DNA of 64,000 bases from Cordilura impudica (GCA_963682025.1 OY821520.1:185795758-185859757); one strand, 5' to 3'. Positions 22,688 to 34,146 are shown, counted from the first letter of the stretch. Translations and numbers: made by a program. The notes: generated by a model not told the origin, from the letters alone.

Positions 22688-23470
22688 TATACCCTATAAC
22701 ACTATGTGGTTTGGGTATAATGACTTTGTACTGCTGTTTGTAACTACCAAAAATATTTGACCTAGACCCATCTTTTATTATACCGATCGAATCAGAATCA
22801 CTATCTGATTCGATTTAACCATGTCCGTCCGTCCGTCTGTGTGTCCATGTAATGCTTATAATCAAACTGCAGGTCGCAAATATGAATATGTTTTGATGAA
22901 ATTTGGTATGTAAGCTCTTATCGGCCATAGGATGAACGCTATTGAAATTGGTGAGAATCGGTCCATGTTCAGACCTAGCCCCCATACAAATGACCCCTAT
23001 GAAATCGACTTAAATTGCCATAAGATCCAAATTATATAAATCTTAGTCAAAATGGGTTTGTATGTGATTATTACATCCATTAATCCGTAGTCCAAAAATA
23101 ATCCCTATTGGAAAATTCTTAGTCATAGGTCCCATATAGAGCTGTTTCCCGATCTTCACTTAAATCTATCAAAAAACAAAAATATTGCACTGATTCTTCT
23201 CAAATTTTGTTTGTATATATTTTTGCGAAATACAAGAGACCTTACCAAACATGGTCAGGATCGGTCCATTTTTGGGCCTAGTCCCCATATAGATATAGCA
23301 TCCGATATGAACTTTTTCATATCTTCAGCCAAAAAAATTAAAAAAAATCCCACTCAAATTTGGCTTATGCCATATTTTATATCCAGTTAGTAGGGCCTGA
23401 GAGATAGGGTCTCTAAAAGCATGGTGTAGGGTATCGTATAGTTGGTCTAGACCGACTGTAATTTTCTTGT
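22688..23470 (-). mobile_element. mini-me/DINE-1-like non-autonomous element, copy F (diverged)
   Basis: 783 bp in reverse orientation just past the Raf 3' UTR. It has the TATACCCTATA end, a short GTCC run of about three repeats near 22825, and GGTCTAGACCGACTGTAATT at the other end, with the palindrome eroded. It is the most diverged of the six full-length copies and has lost TTAC next to its end. The flanking bases are T and T, which is A|A on the other strand. Confidence 0.8.
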
Positions 23471-23973
23471 TTTTCTTAAATATTATTGAAATGAAATATT
23501 GAAATTATAAGTAAAGTGGACAGTTTTTGATTGTTGATGAATATTTAATTATAAAAATCTTTTAATACTCTCCAGGAAATTGTCGATTATATTATATATT
23601 TAAGCTCATGACTGACTCTGGAACGATGTATTGTTGATGCGATGGAGCTAGCACCGCATAATTGGTTTATGAACTTGATATAAAATACTAACAGATACTA
23701 ACGAACGACTTGGTTGTCTTACAACTAATGAATAATGGCATATATGTATATAAATCGAAAAAAAAAAAAAAATTATACCCAAGAAGTTTCGTTCACCAAA
23801 AAAAAAAAAAAATAAAAGTTATTGGTGGGAAAAAGGTTTAAGCATAAAAAATAATAATGAGTTTGTGATAAATAATTCGATCAATTAATTACACTGTCCA
23901 ACAAATTAAGACTTTTTGAATAGGACAGAAAGGGTATGTTGAGTAGATCATTTTTGTAGAACAAACTTATGGT
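23471..23973. other. AT-rich flank of the long-TIR element
   Basis: No gene seen. It contains two poly(A) runs (around 23760 and 23802). Confidence 0.4.
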
Positions 23974-24431
23974 CCAGCACGTCTGAGTATTTTTTTACAG
24001 TGGGTCAAAGTTTTCATTTTTTGGTCGAAGGGAGCATTATACTTTATGAAAAAATTGCTGAAGTTAATGTCTGAGAGAATTCTTATGGTCAGAGTTGTAT
24101 TCTGGAATTGTATGAGGATTATTTTTGTGGAAGATCTTTTTTTCGAGAAAATCAAAAAATATCCTTTAAAAAAGGACATTTAAGGATTAAAATATTCTAC
24201 GAAAATGTTTGCCGAAAAATTTCAGTGGGGGTCACCAAAGACACCATTGTTGTAAATAAAGCTCTTTACGATTAATTGGCAAAATTACACGCCAACTTCT
24301 ATAAAAAAATTATAATTTTGTTTTAATACTGGTTTATTATAGTATGTACATATTTATTTTTTTGCTTCAAATTTTCGAGTAAAAGGGAATTGTGAAATAG
24401 CAGTAGTATGACAATGGATTAAAGATTAAAC

Positions 24432-25022
24432 TTAATACGCTTTCCTGTAGTTAGCTTGACGTGAATGTTCCAATGGGTCAAGGTTTCTGTACAAGCCCCA
24501 TACGTATTCAGCAAGCATTACACTTTGGGATTTCCCTTTGAATCTTTCTTCCAATACCTTTATATCCTGATGAAACCTTTCACCGTGTTCATCTGAAACC
24601 GGTCCAAGGTTTTCTTTAAAAAAATTGAGATGAGAGTGCAGAAAATGCAGCTTTAGTGACATCTTAACGCCAATATTGTTAAAACCGATTAGCATGCTTT
24701 CAATATTTCCTGCATAGTTTTGTGCTTTTGAGTTTCCAAGGAATTCTGATATAACCAGCTGCATAAAATCAAATGATGTCTTTTGCATATCCGACAGATG
24801 ACCATAAAATTCTTCATCTTGTAATAATTTTCTTATATCGGGTCCAACGAGCATTCCTAGAAAAGGTAATTTACATTGAATGAAATAAATTATTTCTTAA
24901 AACCGTATGTTACCTTCTTTTAATTTTGCTGCAGATAATCTGGGGAAAATTGTTTGAATGCGTTTGAAAGCATTTCCTTGTGTATTTAAGCTTTTAATAA
25001 AATTTTTCACCACGCCCAACTT
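24432..25022 (-). pseudogene. C-terminal part of uncharacterised transposon protein, with one intron
   Basis: Exons 25022-24914 and 24856-24432 are joined by a 57 nt GT/AG intron in phase 1. The protein begins KLGVVKNFIKSLNTQGNAF and continues with FPRLSAAKLKEGMLVGPDI, LKLHFLHSHLNFF and the striking VSDEHGERFHQDIKVLEERF block. I believe this block belongs to a large uncharacterised protein family with many copies in arthropod genomes, but I cannot name it. The acidic and His residues of SDEHGERFHQD could be the last part of a transposase active site; that is inference. It follows the other coding piece on the same strand with 1-2 nt overlap in a different frame. Confidence 0.6.
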
Positions 25023-25695
25023 AACTTTCCAGATCGGCGTGTCTTTTTCTTGGAAATGTAACTTTTACATCGGCTTTCATCAAATTCCTGTTTTTCAATC
25101 TGGAACATAATATTTCAGCTTTCTCTTTTGTTAGTCCTAAATCTCTTACAAGATCTTCAAAATAAGCTTGGTCTACCAAATTAGGACATATGTTTAAACC
25201 ATCAAGAGGCAAGTAACTTATATCTGATATGTTTTCAACCGCCGCTGTTATTTCTGTATTGGCGACTGTCATATTGGCCGAAAATGTATGTGTAGGCGGT
25301 TGAGGCACCGGAACACCTTCACAGCGCACTTCTAGTAAAATTACATTGTTTGTTGCTTCGTATGTCATTGTCGCGTAGTGCCTTTGGCTTCTACCAAATT
25401 TGTAATTTACGCAGAAATAGCATGTATCTGATTTGTGATCTTCAGGTTGAATCCATGTAATAGGCGCAGAAAATGGCAGCGCCTTAGTACCGCCTTTGTA
25501 CCAGGTCAAAAGACCACTTTCGCAAGTAGTACATACGGTTTTTGGTATCCAAGCTTCAGATAAAAATCGTATTCCAAAGAAAAGAAAATATGGTTTTTCA
25601 ATTGTAGGCAATATCTTTCTTCTGCTTTGATGGTGCGTAAAATGTCCACAAATAAAACAAAACCAATCTCTTAATTTGCAAACAGAATCCGCCAT
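25021..25695 (-). pseudogene. N-terminal zinc-finger part of uncharacterised transposon protein
   Basis: Open from ATG 25695 for 224 codons to TAA 25021-25023. Residues 1-95 hold paired Cys/His motifs: FCFICGHFTHH, VCTTCESGLLTWYKG and DTCYFCVNYKFG, suggesting a treble or paired zinc finger. After a linker, LPLDGLNICPNLVDQAYFED and LGLTKEKAEILCSRLKNRNL form a helical segment. It ends at FPRKRHADLES, directly against the KLGVV start of the next piece. The likely intact protein has more sequence between these two points, so I read the junction as an internal deletion. The gene is transposon-borne, since it sits inside the long inverted repeats. Confidence 0.6.
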
Positions 25696-26282
25696 GCTTA
25701 TTTAAGCTTTAATTTTTCTTTTTTTGTATTAATTTTAGTAAAAATCACACCCGATATGTACTGCTTAGTAGCTCAATTATGCTTGAATTTTTTCTTTTAT
25801 TTTTTATTATTAATTTTAATAAATATCACACCCGATTTGTAAGTCACAGCTGATTAGACGCGAGAACTCAGTGTTTGGCCCGGCCGAACTTGACGCCGTT
25901 TTCACCTGTTTTGTATATGTTGGTGTATAATTTTACTAATTAAGCATAAAGAGCTTTATTTACAACAATGGTGTCTTTGGTGACCCCCACTGAAATTTTT
26001 CGGCAAACATTTTCGTAGAATATTTTAATCCTTAAATGTCCTTTTTTAAAGGATATTTTTTGATTTTCTCGAAAAAAGGGTCAAATTGACCCATAAAGAG
26101 ACCAGTTAGAGGGTTAAGATCTTCCACAAAAATAATCCTCATACAATTCCACAATACAACTCTGATCATAAGAATTCTCTCAGACATTAACTTACAGCAT
26201 TTTTTTCATAAAGTATAATGCTCCCTTCGACCAAAAAATGAAAACTTTGACCCACTGTAAAAAAATACTCAGACGTGCTGGA

Positions 26283-26939
26283 TTTCTTCTTACAAATTAT
26301 TTATCACTTGAACTTTTTTGATGAAAAATATACATCGCATGAAACTTTTTTAATATTTTTTTAATGAAAATGTTCATCTGAGATTCACTCCTAACTTTTG
26401 AACCGGTGAACCGATTTTTATAATTTTCAAACCTATGCTGCCTATATTAACTTATATATCTGGAAGGAACTATAGGATTTATATTTCTTATATATTTAGT
26501 GATCGTAGATTTTCCATGAAAATTAATTCATTTATATTATGTAGCTGGAATTGTTTAAAAGCTAGAGTAACGAAACCTTGCGAGAGTGTGTAGATTATTA
26601 GTAAGTTTAGTGATGTCTAAAATGGGCAGGATTGGACCAGTGGGCGTGTTTCCTCCAATACAATATAAAATATCTGGAGAAGAATAAAAGCCAGAGTCCA
26701 TTATTTATTTATGGGAGTAATAAATTCTAAAATAGTAAATATATCAGGAATATTATAAAAATAAGCTGTCCTATGCTGTCCTATGTTTGTCAATTTATTA
26801 CCTGAGAACCACTCAGTCGATTTACCAACCAATACATGCGTTGGAAAATGTCAATTCTTCCTAGAAGATTTAATTTTTAATACAAAGACGTAAATGTAAA
26901 CATATTATTGTATTGTCCCGCAACACAGGCAGAGTTATC
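26283..26939. other. Intergenic DNA with a Helitron-unit fragment
   Basis: Mostly featureless. At about 26615-26690 the sequence AAAATGGGCAGGATTGG followed by CAGTGGGCGTG matches the minus strand of the ~140 bp unit of the two Helitrons. It is therefore a diverged fragment in the opposite orientation. Confidence 0.5.
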
Positions 26940-27215
26940 TAGTATAAATATATTTTGATGAAATTGGTGAAATTCAGTGAATGTTCAGAACTAGTCTCCA
27001 TACAAATGACTCCTACGAGATTGACTAAAATTGTCATATTATGATAAAGATCTTGGTCAAATGTATTTATTATACTGAAAAAAAGTACTCCAAAAATAAA
27101 AGCTTTGACATAGTCCCCATACAAAGCTGTTTCCCGATTTTCACTTAGATCTATCAAAACACAAAAATGTTGCATACAGTTTTCTCAAATTTAGTTTATA
27201 TATGTTTTTGAGGAA
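26940..27215 (-). mobile_element. Diverged mini-me-like fragment
   Basis: Internal portion only. AAATTGGTGAAATTCAGT, AGTCTCCATACAAATGACTC and CTGTTTCCCGATTTTCACTT match the reverse strand of the full copies at lower identity. Both ends are missing. Confidence 0.7.
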
Positions 27216-27395
27216 AAAAAGTGACTTGCTAAATATAGTTATTTTTTTAAGATGTGAAAATAGTCTACAAACCCACATTTAAAATTATTTAACATCTTGA
27301 TTTGTTTATATCCACTTTTAGTCCTGAACGTCTGTATACTCGCAAATATGATTGTTAATTTATTGTTTGATTTGACAATTATTTTTCGAGTGTGT

Positions 27396-27495
27396 AGCTA
27401 CGCCGGATATTTCCGACTCGTTGGGGGCATATTGTAGAAGATGCGATGAACCAAATACAGAGGAGACAGTTGAACTCATTCTTAGCCGTATTCTA
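27396..27495 (+). pseudogene. Remnant of a LINE C-terminal zinc-finger region
   Basis: A short open run encodes CRRCDEPNTEETVELIL, matching the Cys-x2-Cys followed by EETVEHIL pattern found after the RT domain of many LINE polyproteins. Nothing else of that element is seen, so this is a small relic. Confidence 0.5.
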
Positions 27496-28036
27496 ATAGC
27501 CTGTTTAAAAATTTGTGTGTATTTTTACGAAAAATGGAAATCGATAACTTGAATGAAATTACGAAAATGGATTTCGTGCTGCTAAAACAATTCCCTATGA
27601 ACTAAACTTATGCCATGGATCATACAGTCTATGTGAGGAAGTACTGCTAGGTATTGAATTTAGACACAGGTTTGTCTAAAATAAAACTCTCCTTATTTTT
27701 TTTTTGTTCAACTTTTATTTTAATTCCGTTTTTTTGCACGCAATATTAACATTAATTATAGAATAAAAACATTTCAGAATGATTATTAAAAATTGATTGC
27801 AACACAAGGACTTTTAACAACGTACGTATTATATTTATAAAATATACAATTTTTGACAAATAAAATATATATATTTTTCTTTAAATTAAAAATTATCGAA
27901 TTAAACGATGTTTAACTATTTAAATTTGTGAAAATGTTAATTAAATATTTAAAGTAATAATAGTAAGTAAACATAAACATGCTACAAAATTAGGCACATG
28001 TAAATAGAAACATTAGAAGTTTGATTGTTGGTTTTT
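27496..28036. other. AT-rich intergenic DNA
   Basis: No supported gene or element end seen between the LINE relic and mini-me-like copy D. Confidence 0.45.
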
Positions 28037-28819
28037 ATACCCTATACCACTATGTGGTTTGGGTATAATGACTTTGTGCTGCTGTTTGTAACAACCAAAA
28101 ATATTTGACCTAGACCCATCTTTAATTATACCGATCGAATCAGAATCACTTTCTGAGTTGATTTAACAATGTCCGTCCGTCCGTCCGTCCGTCCGTCTGT
28201 GTGTCCATGTAAAGCTTGTAATCAAACTGCAGGTCGCAAATATGAATATATTTTGACGAAACTTGGTATTTGATCTTTTATCGGCCATGGGATGAACGCT
28301 ATTGAAATTGGTGAGAATCGGTCCATGTTCAGACCTAGCCCCCATACAAATTACCCATATGAAATCGACATAAATTGCCATAAGATCCAAATTGTCATAT
28401 AGATCTCAATCAAATTGGGTTTGTATGCGTTCATTACAGCCATTAATTAGTAGTCCAAAAATGATCCCTTTGACCCCATATAGAGCTGCTTCCCGATCTT
28501 CACTTAAATCTATTAAAAAACAAAAATATTGCACTGATTCTTCTCAAATTTTGTTTGTATATATTTTTGCAAAATACAAGAGACTTTAGCAAACATGATC
28601 AGGATCGGTCCATTTTTGGACCTAGTACCTATATAGATATAGCATCCGATATGAACTTTTTCATATCTGCAGCCAAAAAAATTAATAAAAATCCCACTCA
28701 AATTTGGGGTTTGCTTATTTTCTATGTCCAGTTAGTTGGGCCTAAGAGATAGGGTTTCTAAACGCATGGTATAGGGTATCGTATAGTCGGTCTAGACCGA
28801 CTATAATTTTCTTACTTGT
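28037..28819 (-). mobile_element. mini-me/DINE-1-like non-autonomous element, copy D
   Basis: 783 bp, reverse orientation, well preserved. It has TATACCCTATACCAC at one end, a GTCC run of 5 to 6 repeats near 28171, and the GTCGGTCTAGACCGAC palindrome followed by TTACTTGT at the other end. Flanks are T and T, matching the site preference of the other copies. Confidence 0.85.
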
Positions 28820-29105
28820 TGTTATTGTTATTGTGAGCAAATAAGAGTTGGCAATTTAATTTTGGGGGACTTAAATTTAATTAAGGAATTTAGCTTGAGC
28901 AACTACTGTTTTAGAATACTAATTGTGTTTAAAATATAATTATTTTAAAATATTATCAATATAAGTGGATATCAATAAATTTGATATGATTTCAAAGATA
29001 AACAATTACAAATACCTTTAAACTTATAGGTACTAAGTACTAAAGTAAATAATTATGGAATGGAATTGTTTGTTTTTATCTTTAATTTAATACAATTTCT
29101 TAGAG
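28820..29105 (-). other. Downstream flank / 3' UTR of the FHA-PH gene
   Basis: Short AT-rich stretch with no coding signal. It probably contains the 3' end of the minus-strand gene that stops at 29106. Confidence 0.4.
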
Positions 29106-32100
29106 TTAATAGTCTATGTTGCCTTGAGCTCCTGTTATAATGGCATCTATCCATATACGAGCGGCCGTATCGGAGGCTGCTTGTAAATAATAACTTCTTT
29201 TCTTAGTTTTAACAATGAACGTGCTGTGGGGTCTACTACTTTTCGAGGCATTCAAATGATCCATGTACACCTCATCAATGGAGGAGAAATAGGCACCGCC
29301 TCTGGGTTTGCGTTCTGTTTTGTCGGAATAATATATTAAGGCACTACGTTGACGATCTAAAACAAACCAACGTTTAGACCATGTATGAAAAGTGGAGCCT
29401 AGTTTATGCAGATATCCCCGGCAGCTGTAGGAATCCAAAAATATATGGGGACATAGTGTTATAGGATGGCCGGCCGATTCTATATGACGTTTTAGATCTA
29501 AATCTTCGGCAAATATGGGCAGATAGCGAGTTAAAGGCCTTTGATGTTTTATTACTAGTTTTTTGCGATCGCAAGATAAACTTGAATTGTCGCCCTGAGA
29601 AGAGGTGTCATTTGAGAGAACACTACTGGAACGTTTATCATCTAGATTAAAACTTTTTGAGCCTTCCGGAGAGGATACGCTATGCTTCTGCTTGAAACTA
29701 GGTGATAATTTACTGGAAGTCTCGGAATTACTTACCGATAATGGTGATGGTGAATTACTAAAGATATTCAAGGCTTTGGCTCTTTGTGTTAGAGGTGACT
29801 GGGCAGCAAATGGTTCTTCTTCCCATTCAGCTGATGAAGCATTACTATAATGGGCTTCATATTCATTGCAGTCTGTTTGTTGGCTTTGAGTTAAATTGAG
29901 TTTTTGTATAAGTTCTTGTATTTTACGTTTTTCATAATCCAAATTTCTTTCGCCCTGTTGTGAGCTTAGCAACTGTCTTTGTCTTTCTATGTCTTTAATG
30001 GCTTCATATAGTTTGGAGGTGGCTTCTTTTGTGTTATTCGTTTTGTTTAATGTTAATTTATGCTTTTCTAGCGTAGGCTTGGGTAATTCTATCTTATTGT
30101 TATAAAACATATTTTCATTAACGCTTTTGGACATTAAATCCTCGTTTAACGATTTTGGACATAACATTTCCGTGGAACCAAACAGAGATTGTGTTATCGT
30201 ACCCAAAGAGCCTTTAATATTACCAACGACAAAATTTAAATCATCTTGTTCCGATAAAGAAGAATTTGAGTGTATCTTTAGTGATAATTTTTTCTCCAAG
30301 TGTTTAAATTGTTCTTCGCATTGCTGCAGATCCCTGATCAAGGAAACCAAATGATTACTTAATCTTCTATGTTGTTCATTGCTGCTTTTTGCCAGTTTCT
30401 TATCTTCTTTTTCTAGATTATTTATGGTTGTTTGACATGCTTCCAGTTGCTGGTGTAGACAATTTTCTTTGGCCTGCAAATCATCTTCATAACTATGCCA
30501 TTCTGACTCTCCTTCTAAGTACTGAAATTCCAAGTCTTCAAAGGATTTTTTATCATTCTCCAGCGATTCTTTAACATGATTGAGTTCTTCTTTCAAGCAT
30601 TTATTATCGGGTTTCTGTTGTAAAAGCTCCTTTAGTTTTTCTACTTGATCTTGCTTCATTTCTATGGTGTGTTTCAACTTGGCCTGTTGATTTTCTTCCA
30701 TGACACGTGTGGCATTATGTTGAGCCTCCAGTCTATGTTTTTTCTGTTCTAGTAATTTATATTCTTCTTCTAGTTTTTGTTTGTTACTGGCTAAGGCTTG
30801 CAGTTCGGCCAAAACCAATGCATTTTCCATATCCATTTCGATTAAAGTTTCATTATCTTGCTGCTGTAACGCTCTCAATTCAGATTTGAGCGTTTGAATT
30901 CTTTTTAATAAATCTTCGCGTTCATTTTGTAGTTTATCGTGTTGCAGCTGAGTTGTGGTTAAATTTGTTAAACTTCCTCCTGCGGTGGTTATTGTATTGG
31001 ACGTTTTATTTATTAGATTGCGAGGTGCTGGTGTTGGTTTCTTCGAAAGTTTTGGCGAATTGTAGGGGGAAACAAAAGATTTAATGTCTATCGTTAAATT
31101 GTTTATATTCTTATTGGTCCGTTTGCTTAAAGTGGGCGGGGATTTTGAACTTTCTGCTATGGCTTCAATTTCTTTTTGAAATTTTTCTTCGAATGTTTTT
31201 ATTAAATCTTCATAGTTTGTTTGTGGTGGTTGTGGTGGTGGTATCTTCGTAAACTTGGCAGAGTCGAGATTAAATATAGAGTTATTACATGGGGATTCCT
31301 TTTTAGGCGACATACAATTGGTCCGTATTTTAGTGCGTGGACTTTGTGGCACCAATTTAACATTTTCATAACCCCCCGATGACACACCAGAACAAACAAT
31401 TTCTACACGATTTTGTGCCAACAATCTTACATTTTCATAGCCTGATGATTTATTAATTAAACCGGGCGATAGGCTAAGACTACCATTACTGGAATTTTGA
31501 CCAGGCGAACCATTCGTATGATCTTGAAAGAAAGGTGACTTTTTGTCTCTCGGCAAGGAACCATTAGTTTTAATACGATTTTGCACTACAGGCGAAGATG
31601 TAAGACTGCCACTGCCTTTACCATAAGAACGATCTTGGCGATCTGTATATTCAGAACATATTTTCAACATGTCCTCCAAATGATCTTTGTCCAGAGATCT
31701 TCTCTCGAAAGACTGCTGCAAATCATTTTGCCTTTGAGGCGTAGATGTGTTGTTGACTTTGGCCGACAACTCCGTTGTCTCGTTTTGAACTGCTAAAGTG
31801 TTGGTGTTGTTTAATGGAATGTTGTTGTATATATGTTCACTGGTATTGTGAACATTAACGTTTTTATCTTTGCGATGATTCTCGGCCAGATTTTTGGCAA
31901 AATTGGCATACTTTTGACCCAAAACGTCTTTTGCTGGCATATTAACCGTAACCAAGTCAGCGGTAAATACCTTGGGACATTGCCAGCCCATAAAATCGTC
32001 GGGATTTAAATGATTTTTTATATTTTCATAATCAAAATCTTCGGCTAGTCTATTTTTCATAAGCGGATTTATATTGGTTTCATAAAAATAATCCAAATCA

Positions 32101-32492
32101 TCACCAGCAACATCTCCCATAGCAGAACGCATTTGCAAAGCCTCGGCCGGATTGTTATATCTTAAATAATACGAGTCTCCGATGGTAATCATGGCGCCCT
32201 GCCTGAGATCCACCTCAGTTTTTACAATTTTCCCATCGATTAATAAACGGGCCTCACGTTCCGGCACCAAGGTTACTTGATTATCTTCACTGCGATATAT
32301 GGTGCAGTGTATTGGCCTTACGCCAGCTCCGCTTAAGGACACCGAGCATTGCGGCGAGGATCCTATGGAACAATCACCCACCGGTATATTGTGTATAGTC
32401 ACTGCAGTACTTAAACGACCTCCTCCAAGGCTTACCAAATGTGGATCATTGGCAGCTACACGTAATGACGGATCTTTTTTACTTAAAGACAT
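29106..32492 (-). CDS. FHA, coiled-coil and PH domain protein (PHLDB/LL5-like)
   Basis: A single uninterrupted frame of 1128 codons. Residues about 18-118 form an FHA domain of the kinesin-3/PHLDB type (HLVSLGGGRLSTAVTIHN, RPIHCTI, GDSYYLRYNNPAEA). A Ser/Asn-rich disordered region follows to about 440, with repeated YENVRLLAQ / YENVKLVPQ short motifs. A long Glu/Lys/Gln-rich coiled coil runs at about 520-760, with further helices at 820-880. The C-terminal PH domain lies at about 1023-1125 (CRGYLHKLGSTFHTWSKRWF...AARIWIDAI). PHLDB proteins bind phosphoinositides and link the cell cortex to microtubules; the FHA half resembles vesicle-transport kinesin tails. The ATG at 32492 is followed at once by the FHA, so the start is credible. 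There may be non-coding or alternative 5' exons. No defects seen. Confidence 0.9.
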   Translation of the reverse strand: MSLSKKDPSLRVAANDPHLVSLGGGRLSTAVTIHNIPVGDCSIGSSPQCSVSLSGAGVRPIHCTIYRSEDNQVTLVPEREARLLIDGKIVKTEVDLRQGAMITIGDSYYLRYNNPAEALQMRSAMGDVAGDDLDYFYETNINPLMKNRLAEDFDYENIKNHLNPDDFMGWQCPKVFTADLVTVNMPAKDVLGQKYANFAKNLAENHRKDKNVNVHNTSEHIYNNIPLNNTNTLAVQNETTELSAKVNNTSTPQRQNDLQQSFERRSLDKDHLEDMLKICSEYTDRQDRSYGKGSGSLTSSPVVQNRIKTNGSLPRDKKSPFFQDHTNGSPGQNSSNGSLSLSPGLINKSSGYENVRLLAQNRVEIVCSGVSSGGYENVKLVPQSPRTKIRTNCMSPKKESPCNNSIFNLDSAKFTKIPPPQPPQTNYEDLIKTFEEKFQKEIEAIAESSKSPPTLSKRTNKNINNLTIDIKSFVSPYNSPKLSKKPTPAPRNLINKTSNTITTAGGSLTNLTTTQLQHDKLQNEREDLLKRIQTLKSELRALQQQDNETLIEMDMENALVLAELQALASNKQKLEEEYKLLEQKKHRLEAQHNATRVMEENQQAKLKHTIEMKQDQVEKLKELLQQKPDNKCLKEELNHVKESLENDKKSFEDLEFQYLEGESEWHSYEDDLQAKENCLHQQLEACQTTINNLEKEDKKLAKSSNEQHRRLSNHLVSLIRDLQQCEEQFKHLEKKLSLKIHSNSSLSEQDDLNFVVGNIKGSLGTITQSLFGSTEMLCPKSLNEDLMSKSVNENMFYNNKIELPKPTLEKHKLTLNKTNNTKEATSKLYEAIKDIERQRQLLSSQQGERNLDYEKRKIQELIQKLNLTQSQQTDCNEYEAHYSNASSAEWEEEPFAAQSPLTQRAKALNIFSNSPSPLSVSNSETSSKLSPSFKQKHSVSSPEGSKSFNLDDKRSSSVLSNDTSSQGDNSSLSCDRKKLVIKHQRPLTRYLPIFAEDLDLKRHIESAGHPITLCPHIFLDSYSCRGYLHKLGSTFHTWSKRWFVLDRQRSALIYYSDKTERKPRGGAYFSSIDEVYMDHLNASKSSRPHSTFIVKTKKRSYYLQAASDTAARIWIDAIITGAQGNIDY

Positions 32493-33664
32493 GTTTTCGT
32501 AATTAACTTACAGCTCAACTTAACACCTCTACGTTTGTTCTCATTATTAAAGCAGAGATAATGTGAGAAATTGTATTAAAGTTAAAACACCATAAAAAAT
32601 TTGCATAAAACTCACATAAAACTTGTTGTTTTATTAGCAATACCAAAAAAATTTATAAGAATGTAAATAAAAATGATGACTAAAAAACAAGCCGCTGTTA
32701 CACTATATTTACACATGGTTGCTTTACCAAATACTACTTAATTAAGCTACCCGTTTCGTTGTATTTATCCGCCATGTTTATTTTTTTAACAATCAACGAA
32801 GAATTTGAAAACAAAGCATACATACAAAGAAGAAAATATTTGTGGAAAAGGGCAACATTTCTTTTATACTTGGCGCAGTACACATTTATAAATATTTCTT
32901 AATTCAGTGGTAATTTCAAAGATATTCTTTAATGAAAATATAAAAACTTTAAGCGTAGACAAAGCCTTCAAAAAATAAAAACGAAAATGTTTGTATTTAA
33001 AAAATTTGTGCTATAAAATCTGTGTTTAAAAAAATTTATTAAATACTTCTAGTATGCTTTACATGTTGGTTCTATTTTATGTATTCAACAACAGCGACAA
33101 AAATACAAAATATAAAAAAAAAATCTTTTAATCTATATAAAAGAAAAAAATATTTACATAAAATTTTATAATTAACTTGAAAAACGTTTATTTACTTAAA
33201 AATTTAATTACTTATTTTGTGTCTGCAGTGTTTCATTTCGTATTGTTATTTGTTTGTGTGGTGTGTGTGTGTTTGCCGTTTTATTGCGACACTATTTGGT
33301 ATTTTATTGGATGTGGTTTTTATGGCTTTTATATGATTTGTTTATATTACTGTTTATTTGTTTACCTTCCGTTAATTTGGGTTAATAAACAGACTTTTAT
33401 TGTATTTTTTTTTTAAATTTACCATATTGAAGTATTTAAATTGTGGATTGAGTTAAAAATGTAGAATAAGGAGATAAATACGGGGGATTAAAAACTTTGC
33501 TAAAGGTGCGGTATAGATAAAAAATTAGTGGCAAAATAAATGCATGTGATTTAATGACAATTTGATAAACCTAAGGTTGAGCCCTCTAGATCACTCGCTT
33601 ATAATCGAGTACTTCACATGAAAGCTAGATCGAACAGCAATGTAGTAAAAAGAAATTTGGGCTT
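32493..33664. other. AT-rich intergenic DNA upstream of the FHA-PH gene
   Basis: Probably includes the 5' UTR of the minus-strand gene next to 32492. A hydrophobic open frame at 33177-33416 has biased composition and no homology that I recognise, so I do not call it a gene. Confidence 0.5.
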
Positions 33665-33930
33665 AAATCTAGTTTAGGGGCAACTCCCCGATCGGTTCCA
33701 AATTCTCACCACATATAAAACATTTTATTGCGGTTCTAGGGAAATATTTTTTTTCGTCGGTCGAGCCTATAACAGAGTTATATACAAGTCCATGTCAAAA
33801 CTTTGGAGGTCCATAACTCGGAAAATAGGCTCGGCCGACGAAAAAAGAATATTTTCCTGGAATCACCCCAAAAGCCCCTACCCCAAAAAAAAAAAAAAAA
33901 AAATCGGAGAGTTGCCCCTAAAGTAGACTT
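33665..33930. mobile_element. Foldback MITE, copy 1
   Basis: The two halves are inverted copies: AGTTTAGGGGCAACTCCCCG and TTCGTCGGTCGAGCCTAT on the left mirror CGGAGAGTTGCCCCTAAAG and ATAGGCTCGGCCGACGAA on the right. Almost the whole element can fold on itself. A poly(A) run lies in the right arm (33884-33902). No coding capacity. Confidence 0.75.
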
Positions 33931-34146
33931 GTTCCGAAATTGGAATATTGTACTAACATTATATATTTATTTGTATTTAATATTAGTAGGCTTACAATTT
34001 GACTTTTTTGTTTAAAGAGGTTAGAAATATACATTCTGTTATACTTTATATTTTAACATAATTATAATAATATTGATTTCGTGTGTTTTATGTTAAATTG
34101 CTACTTAGTAATATGAGCGTATTCTGATGATTGGCATTATCAGTCA
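33931..34146. other. Spacer between two foldback MITEs
   Basis: AT-rich, nothing recognised. Confidence 0.4.

Larger units (their letters stand above)
23974..26282 (-). mobile_element. DNA transposon with >300 bp terminal inverted repeats
   Basis: The two ends are long near-perfect inverted copies: 23974-24297 on the left and about 25917-26282 on the right. Both begin CCAGCACGTCTGAGTATTTT when read inward. The right arm has an extra segment of about 38 bp (26088-26125) missing from the left arm. Between them lie two minus-strand coding pieces. I see no clear target-site duplication next to CCAGCACG. I do not recognise the superfamily. Internal deletion is likely, because the two coding pieces abut without the middle of the protein. 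Confidence 0.75.

Noticed and set aside
30389..30574. Plus-strand frames opposite the FHA-PH gene (29605-32502)
   Set aside because: Shadows of a well-supported 1128-codon minus-strand gene.
33177..33416. Hydrophobic 79-codon open frame
   Set aside because: T-rich DNA gives Phe/Leu/Tyr runs by chance; no conserved motif or splice context.
33580..33640. Possible tRNA-like cloverleaf
   Set aside because: No B-box or acceptor pairing; no convincing tRNA or rRNA gene was found anywhere in the window.
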